Assembly: GCA_964591255.1 (NCBI GenBank)
Contig: CAZQAA010000075.1
Coordinates: 1-11,365, forward strand
DNA length: 11,365 bases
DNA from: CAZQAA01 sp964591255
GTDB taxonomy: Bacteria; Desulfobacterota; DSM-4660; Desulfatiglandales; Desulfatiglandaceae
Reading direction: 5' to 3'
Shown here: piece after piece, positions 5,766 to 11,365 of the stretch
Layout: each line of letters starts with the position of its first letter
How positions within the stretch are numbered: the first letter of the stretch is position 1
The notes under the pieces: generated by a model
Told to the model about the DNA's origin: nothing
Database searches by the model: none
What the model saw: only the letters and a program-made list of their open reading frames with translations
Made by a program: the position numbers and the translations under genes

Positions 5766-6095
5766 GTGCGAAAAAAACATCCAAAAATTAAAAAAAATGA
5801 CAAAATTATTGTTATTGCAGGGAAAGAAAAAGGTAAAATAGGTACGGTTCTGAATATTGATTGCGAAAAAGGGTCCATTTTGGCCGAGAAGATTAATATG
5901 GTGAAGAAGCATGCCAAGCCTAGTGCCAAAGTTCCTCAAGGTGGAATAGTGGAGAAAGAGGCCCCTCTTAATATTTCTAATGTAATGATAGTTTGTAATA
6001 AGTGCGCTGAACCTACGAGAATAGGGATGCGTATTCTGGAAGATGGGGCAAAAGTCCGTGTTTGCAAGAAGTGCAAGGAACCGATGGATAGTTGA
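5766..6095 (+). CDS. rplX: 50S ribosomal protein L24, zinc-ribbon form
   Basis: L24 initiates 50S assembly by binding the 5' end of 23S rRNA and lies near the tunnel exit. The 109-residue product begins with the basic RKKHPKIKKND and contains the KOW motif: IIVIAGKEKGKIGTVLNID at about residues 14-32. Further on is NMVKKHAKPS, typical for L24. The C-terminal part carries two CxxC pairs, Cys77/Cys80 and Cys100/Cys103, around PTRIGMRILEDGAKVRV, which suggests a bound zinc. E. coli L24 lacks these cysteines. The start is GTG at 5766, with AGGAG at 5752-5756 upstream, and the protein start agrees with the family. The gap to rplN is 19 bases. Confidence 0.97.
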   Translation: MRKKHPKIKKNDKIIVIAGKEKGKIGTVLNIDCEKGSILAEKINMVKKHAKPSAKVPQGGIVEKEAPLNISNVMIVCNKCAEPTRIGMRILEDGAKVRVCKKCKEPMDS

Positions 6096-6142
6096 TGGAT
6101 GGAATATACAAGGATAGTAAGGATTAGGATGAGGGGGTAGCA

Positions 6143-6682
6143 TTGTCTCGACTGAAGGAAAAATACCATACAGAGGTTGTTCCGGCAATGATGAAAGAGT
6201 TTGGGTATAAGAGTGTTATGGCCGTCCCCCGAATAAAAATGGTCGTTTTGAATATGGGTTTGGGGGAGGCAATACAAAACATCAAGATTTTAGACGCTGG
6301 CGTTGAAGAATTGAGCCTGATAGCGGGACAGAGGGCTGTGATAACCAGGGCGAGAAGGTCCATTGCCGGCTTCAAACTTAGACAAGGAATGCCGATTGGT
6401 TGTATGGTAACGTTACGCCGCGACAGGATGTACGATTTTCTTGATAAACTTTTTAATGTGGCTTTGCCGCGTGTACGCGATTTCAGGGGTATATCTGACA
6501 AGATTTTTGATGGTCATGCCAACTGTACCATAGGTATAAAAGAGCATATTATTTTCCCCGAAATCGATTATGACAAAATTGAAAAAATTAAAGGTCTGAA
6601 TATCTCCATTGGTACAACGGGCAATACCGATGCAGAAGGGTTATATTTATTAAAATACCTGGGAATGCCTTTTCGAAATTAG
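6143..6682 (+). CDS. rplE: 50S ribosomal protein L5
   Basis: L5 binds 5S rRNA together with L18 and forms intersubunit bridges with the 30S head. The 179-residue product has the standard length. It starts SRLKEKYHTEVVPAMMKEF and contains VLNMGLGEA near residues 35-43. The core signature GQRAVITRARRSIAGFKLR runs from about 62 to 80, followed by LRRDRMYDFLDKL and LPRVRDFRGI. The start is TTG at 6143, set by the conserved N-terminus and by GAGGGGG at 6131-6137 with a 5-base spacer. In E. coli, S8 represses the spc operon at a site near the start of this gene, but I could not recognise such a site in the 47-base gap before it. Confidence 0.98.
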   Translation: MSRLKEKYHTEVVPAMMKEFGYKSVMAVPRIKMVVLNMGLGEAIQNIKILDAGVEELSLIAGQRAVITRARRSIAGFKLRQGMPIGCMVTLRRDRMYDFLDKLFNVALPRVRDFRGISDKIFDGHANCTIGIKEHIIFPEIDYDKIEKIKGLNISIGTTGNTDAEGLYLLKYLGMPFRN

Positions 6683-6693
6683 GGGGATGGGGT

Positions 6694-6879
6694 TTGGCAA
6701 GAAAGTCACTAATTATCAAGGCACAGAGGAAGCAGAAATTTTCGACTCGTCAGTACAATAGATGTCCTATTTGTGGAAGAAGCCGGGCATTTATTAGAAA
6801 ATTTGGTATTTGTCGCATCTGTTTCAGGAACTTGGCTTCGAGAGGAGAAATTCCTGGAGTGGTAAAGTCAAGTTGGTAG
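6694..6879 (+). CDS. rpsN: 30S ribosomal protein S14, zinc-binding type Z
   Basis: S14 is a late-assembling 30S head protein needed for the decoding site region. The 61-residue product is the short form (type Z), as opposed to the roughly 100-residue form of E. coli. Four cysteines in two CxxC pairs, Cys24/Cys27 and Cys40/Cys43, form the zinc site, around GRSRAFIRKFGI. The C-terminus has FRNLASRGEIPGVVKSSW, which is diagnostic for S14. The start is TTG at 6694. GGGGG at 6682-6686, overlapping the rplE stop, lies 7 bases upstream. The start leaves ARKSLIIKAQ as the N-terminus, as in relatives. Confidence 0.98.
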   Translation: MARKSLIIKAQRKQKFSTRQYNRCPICGRSRAFIRKFGICRICFRNLASRGEIPGVVKSSW

Positions 6880-6920
6880 TTATATATGATTATTTTTGGC
6901 AATTTTTGGGAGTGTAGAAC

Positions 6921-7319
6921 ATGACTATGACCGATCCTATTGCCGACATGTTGACGAGAATCAGGAATGCACAGATGGTTTTTCATGAGGCAGTAGATAT
7001 TCCTCATTCAAAACTAAAGACCAAGCTTGCAGAAGTCCTGAAGTCCGAGGGTTACATCAGGAGTTTCAGGGTTATTTCAGATGGTCGGCATAGATTTATA
7101 AGGATTTTTTTGAAATATGATGAAAAAGGGACCCCAGTTATAGAGGGATTAAAGAGGGTAAGCAAGCCCAGCCGGCGCGTTTATATAGGATATGATGATA
7201 TTCCAAAGGTCTTAAATGGTTATGGTGTTAATTTGATTTCTACGTCAAAAGGCATTTTAACAGATAGAGAGGCTAGGAAAATGCGTGTAGGCGGGGAAAT
7301 ACTCTGTTCGGTTTGGTAG
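6921..7319 (+). CDS. rpsH: 30S ribosomal protein S8
   Basis: S8 is a primary binder of 16S rRNA helix 21 in the 30S platform and, in E. coli, the translational repressor of the spc operon. The product is 132 residues, the normal size. It begins with TMTDPIADMLTRIRNAQ, contains IPHSKLKTKLAEVLKSEGYI at about residues 28-47, and ends with the family signature STSKGILTDREARK (about 107-120) followed by GGEILCSVW. Two ATGs occur at 6921 and 6927. GGGAG at 6908-6912 is 8 bases from the first and 14 from the second, so 6921 is chosen. A 41-base AT-rich gap precedes it. Confidence 0.98.
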   Translation: MTMTDPIADMLTRIRNAQMVFHEAVDIPHSKLKTKLAEVLKSEGYIRSFRVISDGRHRFIRIFLKYDEKGTPVIEGLKRVSKPSRRVYIGYDDIPKVLNGYGVNLISTSKGILTDREARKMRVGGEILCSVW

Positions 7320-7336
7320 AGAGGCGGAGATTTTAA

Positions 7337-7873
7337 ATGTCACGTATAGGTAAACGGCCTATTCCGATACCAAAAGGTGTCGAGGTTAAACTTGATGGAG
7401 ATCTTTTAACTGTTAAGGGCCCAAAGGGAAAACTTGAAAGGCGAATAAACCCCAAGGTTCAGATCAAAGTTGATGATCAGAATATTTTTGTCTCAGTAAA
7501 AGATAAGACAAGGGAAGTCGCCGCTCTTCATGGCCTTTTCGGTGCATTGATCTGGAATATGGTATCCGGAGTTACAAAGGGATTCGAAAAGGTGCTTGAG
7601 ATTGTAGGGGTCGGATATAGAGCTGAGTTGAAAGGCAGGACTGCAGTGTTTAATTTGGGGTATTCTCATCCGATAAACTTCGAATTGCCTGAGGGGATTG
7701 AAGCCCGTATAGATAAGACGAAGATATATCTAAGCGGCATTGATAAAGAATTATTGGGTATGACTGCGGCCAAGATTCGTAGTCTGAGGAGTCCTGAACC
7801 CTATAAGGGCAAGGGAATCAAGTATGAAGACGAAGTCATCCGCAGAAAGGCCGGTAAGGCCGGTGCCAGCTAA
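7337..7873 (+). CDS. rplF: 50S ribosomal protein L6
   Basis: L6 sits near the sarcin-ricin loop and the factor-binding stalk base of the 50S subunit. The 178-residue product has the normal length and the two tandem alpha/beta domains of the family. It begins SRIGKRPIPIPKGVEV and includes LTVKGPKGKLER near residue 24-35 and KVLEIVGVGYRAEL at about 85-98. The C-terminal signature PEPYKGKGIKYEDEVIRRKAG starts at about 153. The ATG at 7337 has GGAG at 7326-7329 with a 7-base spacer and lies 17 bases after rpsH. Nothing unusual was seen. Confidence 0.98.
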   Translation: MSRIGKRPIPIPKGVEVKLDGDLLTVKGPKGKLERRINPKVQIKVDDQNIFVSVKDKTREVAALHGLFGALIWNMVSGVTKGFEKVLEIVGVGYRAELKGRTAVFNLGYSHPINFELPEGIEARIDKTKIYLSGIDKELLGMTAAKIRSLRSPEPYKGKGIKYEDEVIRRKAGKAGAS

Positions 7874-7909
7874 ATAAGAAGATCAAATATATTTAAGAGG
7901 ACTTGTTTT

Positions 7910-8278
7910 ATGGGAGCGATCAGCAGAGGGAAGGCCAGGCTCAGGAGACAGAAAAGAGTACGCAAAAAGATCCAAGGGACTTCTGAAAGGCCCCGTCTGT
8001 GTGTTTTCAGGAGTTCCAAACATATTTATGCGCAAGTAATAGACGATACAGAGGGAAGGACTTTAGTGTCAGTCTCATCTTTGTCAAAGGGACTTGATGC
8101 CGAGATTGTAAATAATGGGGGAAACAAGAAAGGAGCTGCAATCGTAGGAGCCGCAATTGCTGATGAGGCCCTGAAAAAGGATATAAGAAAGGTGGTATTC
8201 GATCGAAACGGTTTCTTGTATCATGGTCGTGTTAAGGCCTTTTCTGAGGCTGCACGTAAACATGGTTTGGAATTTTGA
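7910..8278 (+). CDS. rplR: 50S ribosomal protein L18
   Basis: L18 binds 5S rRNA and, with L5, attaches it to the central protuberance of the 50S subunit. The 122-residue product has the family length. The N-terminal 20 residues are very basic (RGKARLRRQKRVRKKIQGT), followed by the core RPRLCVFRSSKHIYAQVIDD at about residues 28-47. Further features are GNKKGAAIVGAAIADEALKK and the ending YHGRVKAFSEAARKHGLEF. The ATG at 7910 has AAGAGGA at 7895-7901 with an 8-base spacer. rpsE follows after an unusually long gap for this block, about 72 bases to the start preferred here. Confidence 0.98.
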   Translation: MGAISRGKARLRRQKRVRKKIQGTSERPRLCVFRSSKHIYAQVIDDTEGRTLVSVSSLSKGLDAEIVNNGGNKKGAAIVGAAIADEALKKDIRKVVFDRNGFLYHGRVKAFSEAARKHGLEF

Positions 8279-8350
8279 GGCTTCAGAAAGGAAGAATGTA
8301 TAAACCTCTGAATGCGCAAAATTATAATTTTAGGGTGTGGGAGCTGTCTG

Positions 8351-8848
8351 GTGCTTATGGAAGATGATGATATTCAGTTGATCGAAAAAGTCGTACATAT
8401 TAACCGTGTAGCAAAGGTAGTAAAGGGTGGTAGGCGGTTTAGTTTTAGTGCGATTGTTGTGGTTGGTGATGGTAAAGGATCCGTCGGCAGCGGGCTTGGA
8501 AAGGCCAAAGAGGTTCCGGAGGCCATAAAGAAGGGAGTAGAAAAAGCCAAGAAGGATATGAAAATGATTCCTCTTGATGATACGACTATTCCCTACCAGG
8601 TGATTGGTAAGGCAGGCGCTGGACGGGTGCTTCTGAAACCTGCCGGAGCAGGTACCGGGTTGATAGCAGGAGGAGCGGTTCGTGCGGTACTCGAGGTGGC
8701 GGGTATTCAGAATATACTCACTAAATGTCTTGGTTCTCATAATCCTCATAATATCGTACGGGCTACTATGACGGGATTACGGTCATTGCGGTCACCTGAG
8801 GATCTTGCCCGTCGAAGGGGCAAGACGGTCGATGAACTAATAAACTAA
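8351..8848 (+). CDS. rpsE: 30S ribosomal protein S5
   Basis: S5 acts in decoding accuracy and, with S3 and S4, forms the mRNA entry pore. The frame is open from an ATG at 8312 (178 residues), but the likely start is later. GTG 8351 has GGGAG at 8339-8343 with a 7-base spacer and gives 165 residues; ATG 8357 is two codons further. Both give about ten residues before EKVVHINRVAKV, as in relatives, whereas the 8312 start would add the unconserved, cysteine-containing RKIIILGCGSCL and lacks a well-spaced Shine-Dalgarno. The conserved parts are VVKGGRRFSFSAIVVVGDG (the double-stranded-RNA-binding domain), GLGKAKEVPEAIKKGVEKA, and the C-terminal domain with GAGTGLIAGGAVRAVLEVAG. Gene identity is certain; the exact start is not. 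Confidence 0.95.
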   Translation: MLMEDDDIQLIEKVVHINRVAKVVKGGRRFSFSAIVVVGDGKGSVGSGLGKAKEVPEAIKKGVEKAKKDMKMIPLDDTTIPYQVIGKAGAGRVLLKPAGAGTGLIAGGAVRAVLEVAGIQNILTKCLGSHNPHNIVRATMTGLRSLRSPEDLARRRGKTVDELIN

Positions 8849-8873
8849 AAAGGTATGGTAAGGAAATCTTGGT

Positions 8874-9050
8874 ATGGTAAAGACTATTACGGTCACCCTT
8901 GTTAAAAGCGGAATAGGGAAGAGTAAAAGGATAAAGCAGACGTTGAAAGGCTTGGGACTTACTAAGCTTAATAAGACGGTAGAGTTAGAGAATACTGCGG
9001 CCATCAGGGGAATGATCAAGAAAGTTTCCTTTCTTGTTAAAATTAGCTGA
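8874..9050 (+). CDS. rpmD: 50S ribosomal protein L30
   Basis: L30 is a small 50S protein, present in many but not all bacteria. This short gene encodes 58 residues, the normal length, with the N-terminus VKTITVTLVKSGIGKSKRIK, the core KQTLKGLGLTKLNKTVELEN (about residues 21-40), and the ending AAIRGMIKKVSFLVKI. The pattern KQTLKGLGL-x-K with RGM-x-KV is characteristic of the family. The ATG at 8874 has AAGGA at 8860-8864 with a 9-base spacer. Ten bases around the start, GGTATGGTAA, occur twice, 19 bases apart (8852-8861 and 8871-8880). The gene sits between rpsE and rplO, its standard place. Confidence 0.96.
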   Translation: MVKTITVTLVKSGIGKSKRIKQTLKGLGLTKLNKTVELENTAAIRGMIKKVSFLVKIS

Positions 9051-9068
9051 TATCTTAGGATTGTGGAA

Positions 9069-9509
9069 ATGAAAATTCACGAACTTTCACCGGTAAAAGG
9101 GGCAAAAAGAAACAGGAAAAGGATAGGTAGGGGTCCTGGATCTGGTCATGGAAAGACGGCATGCAGAGGGCATAAGGGACAAAAATCTCGCTCTGGAGGC
9201 GGCCCTCGGCCTGGTTTTGAAGGAGGGCAGATGCCTTTACATAGACGGTTGCCGAAACGTGGTTTTACCAATATATTTAAAAAACATTTTGAGATAATCA
9301 ATATCGGAGATCTGGAGCGATTTTCCTCTGATTCCAAACTTGAGATAGAAGATCTTGAAAAGGCCGGACTTTTTAAAGGACGAAATTATAAGGTTAAACT
9401 CCTTGGAAATGGGGATATTTCTCATCCGGTTTTTATCAGGGTGAATAAGGTAAGCAGGGCGGCACGTGAGAAAATTGAGGGTGCAGGAGGAAAAGTTGAG
9501 ATCATATAA
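9069..9509 (+). CDS. rplO: 50S ribosomal protein L15
   Basis: L15 is a late-assembly 50S protein with a long, glycine- and arginine-rich N-terminal extension that penetrates the 23S rRNA. From ATG 9069 the product has 146 residues. It begins KIHELSPVKGAKRNRKRIG and carries the signature GRGPGSGHGKTACRGHKGQK at about residues 20-39, then GGPRPGFEGGQMPLHRRLPK at about 44-63. An in-frame GTG at 9063 is only 2 bases after TTAGGA (9055-9060), whereas ATG 9069 is 8 bases away, so the later start is preferred. The C-terminal half is the usual globular domain, ending in GAGGKVEII. secY follows after 16 bases. Confidence 0.97.
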   Translation: MKIHELSPVKGAKRNRKRIGRGPGSGHGKTACRGHKGQKSRSGGGPRPGFEGGQMPLHRRLPKRGFTNIFKKHFEIINIGDLERFSSDSKLEIEDLEKAGLFKGRNYKVKLLGNGDISHPVFIRVNKVSRAAREKIEGAGGKVEII

Positions 9510-9525
9510 GAGCAGGTGTGATTAA

Positions 9526-10839
9526 TTGATAAGCGGTTTTCAAAATATCCCCAAGATACCTGAGCTGAGAAAGAGGATAGTTTTTACTCTGTTGATGCTT
9601 GTTGTGTATCGACTGGGTTGTCATATACCAACTCCGGGGATAGATGGGACTGCGCTTGCTGCCTTCTTCGGTGCTCAACAGGGGACTCTTTTTGGTATTT
9701 TTGATATGTTTACCGGGGGTGCCCTGCGGAGGATGTCCGTGATGGCTCTGGGTATCATGCCTTATATAAGCGCCTCCATCATCCTGCAGCTACTTACTAT
9801 TGTAGTTCCGTATCTTGAAAAATTAAGAAAAGAGGGTGAACAGGGACGTAAAAAAATTACCCAGTATACTAGATACGGCACAGTTGTTTTAAGTCTTGTC
9901 CAAGGATTTGGTATTGCAATAGGCCTGGAGAACATGTCAAGTCCTGGAGGGGGGATGGTTGTGCCGATGGGGGGATGGGGTTTTAGACTCCTTACAGCCA
10001 TTACCCTTGCAGCGGGCACCTGTTTTTTGATGTGGTTAGGCGAGCAGATTACTGAAAGGGGAATCGGAAATGGGATTTCTCTGATTATTTTTGCCGGTAT
10101 TGTGGCACGCTTTCCCATGGCGGTGGGAAACACTTTCAGATTGATGAGTACAGGTGAGCTCACTGCTTTTTTTATGGTATTGATCGTTGCGCTTATGATC
10201 GCTGTTGTAGGTGTTATTGTCTTTGTTGAAAGAGGGCAGAGGAGAATTCCTGTCCAATATGCCAAGAGAATAGTGGGACGAAAAATGTACGGAGGCCAGA
10301 GTACACATCTCCCTTTAAAGGTCAACACGGCGGGTGTTATTCCTCCTATTTTTGCCTCATCCGTCATGATGTTTCCAGCAACTATAGCCAATTTTCTCAA
10401 TGTCAAAGAAATTCCGTGGCTTGAACAGGTGGTAAGATACCTGAGCCCTGGACATATAGTGTATAGCTTGATCTATGTGGCGTTAATCTTTTTCTTTTGT
10501 TATTTTTATACCGCTGTTCAATTTAATCCTGTAGACGTTGCTGATAATATGAAAAGACAAGGCGGATATATTCCTGGGATCAGACCAGGAAAAAGTACGG
10601 CGGAATATATTGATCGGTTGCTCACAAGATTGACATTTTGGGGTGCCATATATATCTCGGCTGTATGTATTTTACCTCAGATATTAATTTATCAGTTAAA
10701 TGTTCCCTTTTATTTCGGGGGGACCGCTCTGTTAATCGTGGTTGGTGTGGCGATGGATACTATGACGCAGATAGAGGCACATATGCTGACCCGTCATTAT
10801 GATGGATTTATAAAGAGTGGTTTTGCCCGGATAAGATAG
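9526..10839 (+). CDS. secY: Protein translocase subunit SecY
   Basis: SecY is the channel-forming subunit of the SecYEG translocon in the inner membrane. The 437-residue product matches the family size and has about ten hydrophobic segments. The first is at about residues 18-31, preceded by PELRKRIVFT. The plug region LFGIFDMFTGGALRRMSVMA lies at about 55-74. Also present are ITERGIGNGISLIIFAGIV (about 175-193) and the cytosolic loop ERGQRRIPVQYAKR (about 235-248), which contacts the ribosome and SecA. The second large cytosolic loop contains DNMKRQGGYIPGIRPGKST at about 340-358. The C-terminus is IEAHMLTRHYDGFIKSGFAR. The start is TTG at 9526, with AGGTG at 9514-9518 and a 7-base spacer. rpmJ follows directly, with no adk, map or infA between. 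Confidence 0.98.
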   Translation: MISGFQNIPKIPELRKRIVFTLLMLVVYRLGCHIPTPGIDGTALAAFFGAQQGTLFGIFDMFTGGALRRMSVMALGIMPYISASIILQLLTIVVPYLEKLRKEGEQGRKKITQYTRYGTVVLSLVQGFGIAIGLENMSSPGGGMVVPMGGWGFRLLTAITLAAGTCFLMWLGEQITERGIGNGISLIIFAGIVARFPMAVGNTFRLMSTGELTAFFMVLIVALMIAVVGVIVFVERGQRRIPVQYAKRIVGRKMYGGQSTHLPLKVNTAGVIPPIFASSVMMFPATIANFLNVKEIPWLEQVVRYLSPGHIVYSLIYVALIFFFCYFYTAVQFNPVDVADNMKRQGGYIPGIRPGKSTAEYIDRLLTRLTFWGAIYISAVCILPQILIYQLNVPFYFGGTALLIVVGVAMDTMTQIEAHMLTRHYDGFIKSGFARIR

Positions 10840-10867
10840 ATTGCAGGTGGCATTAGCCGGTTTGATC

Positions 10868-10875
10868 AGGAGGTG
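10868..10875 (+). promoter_or_regulatory. Strong Shine-Dalgarno sequence for rpmJ
   Basis: AGGAGGTG at 10868-10875 is a near-complete anti-16S match, the strongest ribosome-binding site I see in the window. It stands 9 bases before the ATG at 10885 and supports the reality of the short rpmJ gene. Confidence 0.85.
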
Positions 10876-10884
10876 TTTTGGATT

Positions 10885-10998
10885 ATGAAAGTACGACCGT
10901 CTGTAAAAAAGATATGCAATAAATGTAAGATAATAAGACGCAAGGGAAATGTGCGGGTTATATGTGAGAATCCCCGTCATAAACAAAGACAAGGTTAA
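10885..10998 (+). CDS. rpmJ: 50S ribosomal protein L36, zinc-binding form
   Basis: L36 is the smallest common 50S protein and helps organise 23S rRNA helices near the factor-binding region. The product is 37 residues, MKVRPSVKKICNKCKIIRRK and then GNVRVICENPRHKQRQG. Cys11, Cys14, Cys27 and His32 form the zinc site in the pattern C-x2-C-x12-C-x4-H, so this is the cysteine-containing (C+) form. Length and sequence are complete. The ATG at 10885 has an excellent Shine-Dalgarno sequence, AGGAGGTG at 10868-10875. The gene lies 45 bases after secY and 90 bases before rpsM, as in E. coli, where it closes the spc operon. Confidence 0.98.
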   Translation: MKVRPSVKKICNKCKIIRRKGNVRVICENPRHKQRQG

Positions 10999-11088
10999 TC
11001 ATCAACCGGCGTGTTAACACTAACAACAAGATGTGTGCCATGTTTTTTAGTCCATGGTGTAAGATTTAGGTAGAAAGGAGTTTGGACA
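10999..11088 (+). promoter_or_regulatory. rpmJ-rpsM gap with a palindrome and a hairpin
   Basis: This 90-base gap, at the position of the E. coli spc-alpha boundary, holds two symmetric elements. GTGTTAACAC at 11011-11020 is a perfect 10-base palindrome. A nine-pair hairpin, 11034-11042 with 11053-11061 (three G-U pairs, 10-base loop), ends 13 bases before the rpsM Shine-Dalgarno AAGGAG at 11075-11080. In E. coli, S4 represses the alpha operon by binding a pseudoknot at the rpsM start. I cannot show that this is a counterpart, and no promoter is convincing. No intrinsic terminator was seen, because the T-run lies in the loop. Confidence 0.4.
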
Positions 11089-11365
11089 TTGGCCAGAATC
11101 GCAGGTGTCGATCTGCCCAGAGGTAAGAGAATAGAGATAGCCTTGACATATATATATGGTATTGGCAGGACGTCTTCTCAAAAAATTCTTACCGAGGCGG
11201 GTATAGACTGGAATGTAAAATCAGATGATCTTTCTGGTGAACAGGTAAGCTCTATACGAAAAATAATCGACGAGAAGTACAAAGTGGAGGGAGATTTGAG
11301 ACGTGAGGTCTCAATGAATATAAAAAGATTGATGGATTTGGTAACATATCGTGGCCTGCGGCATA
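11089..11365 (+). CDS. rpsM: 30S ribosomal protein S13 (partial, 5' part)
   Basis: S13 is a 30S head protein that contacts P-site tRNA and the L5-containing intersubunit bridge, and pairs with S19. The window holds the first 92 codons. The protein begins ARIAGVDLPRGKRIEIALTY, followed by YGIGRTSSQKILTEAGI at about residues 22-38, which is the helix-two-turns-helix nucleic-acid-binding motif. The region ends in RREVSMNIKRLMDLVTYRGL, just before the conserved basic tail that lies beyond the window. The start is TTG at 11089, fixed by the conserved N-terminus and by AAGGAG at 11075-11080 with an 8-base spacer. In E. coli this gene opens the alpha operon, so rpsK, rpsD, rpoA and rplQ are expected downstream. 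Confidence 0.98.
   Translation, partial: MARIAGVDLPRGKRIEIALTYIYGIGRTSSQKILTEAGIDWNVKSDDLSGEQVSSIRKIIDEKYKVEGDLRREVSMNIKRLMDLVTYRGLRH

Noticed and set aside
6096..6142. S8-binding repressor site before rplE, as in E. coli
   Set aside because: No helix resembling the 16S rRNA S8 site could be recognised by eye. A structure-based search could still find one.
1..11365. Mobile elements, CRISPR arrays, tRNA or rRNA genes, defence or biosynthetic systems
   Set aside because: No repeats, transposase motifs, RNA gene signatures or non-ribosomal genes other than tuf and secY were seen; the region is a conserved housekeeping cluster.

Overview
The window is a continuous, single-strand run of the bacterial ribosomal-protein superoperon (str end, S10, spc and the start of alpha). 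All recognisable genes lie on the + strand, in this order: tuf (3' end only), rpsJ, rplC, rplD, rplW, rplB, rpsS, rplV, rpsC, rplP, rpmC, rpsQ, rplN, rplX, rplE, rpsN, rpsH, rplF, rplR, rpsE, rpmD, rplO, secY, rpmJ and rpsM (5' part only). Every gene is intact except the two cut by the window edges. I see no mobile element, tRNA, rRNA, CRISPR array or foreign gene.

The host is a bacterium. The gene order is the classic Escherichia coli S10-spc-alpha order, with tuf directly upstream of rpsJ and secY directly followed by rpmJ and rpsM. The DNA is somewhat AT-rich and uses many AGA/AGG arginine and ATA isoleucine codons. Six genes start with TTG and two with GTG. L24, S14 and L36 are the cysteine-rich, zinc-binding forms. 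Taken together this looks like a proteobacterial or 'deltaproteobacterial' (Desulfobacterota-like) anaerobe, but that placement is an impression from protein style and is low-confidence.

Layout: 1-131 is the end of EF-Tu. 144-5327 is the S10 block: S10, L3, L4, L23, L2, S19, L22, S3, L16, L29, S17. 5378-10998 is the spc block: L14, L24, L5, S14, S8, L6, L18, S5, L30, L15, SecY, L36. 11089 to the end is S13, the first gene of the alpha block. The genes supply core 30S and 50S proteins plus the SecY channel. Most gaps are a few to about 50 bases and carry a Shine-Dalgarno (SD) sequence, which fits one or a few long polycistronic transcripts. I see no convincing intrinsic terminator or strong sigma70 promoter.

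The parts not explained by coding are the larger gaps: 456-599 (rpsJ-rplC, 144 bases), 3695-3776 (rplV-rpsC), 8279-8350 (rplR-rpsE), 5328-5377 (rpsQ-rplN) and 10999-11088 (rpmJ-rpsM). The best candidate for something undescribed is the rpsJ-rplC gap. It can fold three successive hairpins, and the last buries the rplC Shine-Dalgarno sequence. Smaller hairpins precede rplN and rpsM, the positions where the E. coli operons divide. Otherwise this is an ordinary, highly conserved housekeeping region.
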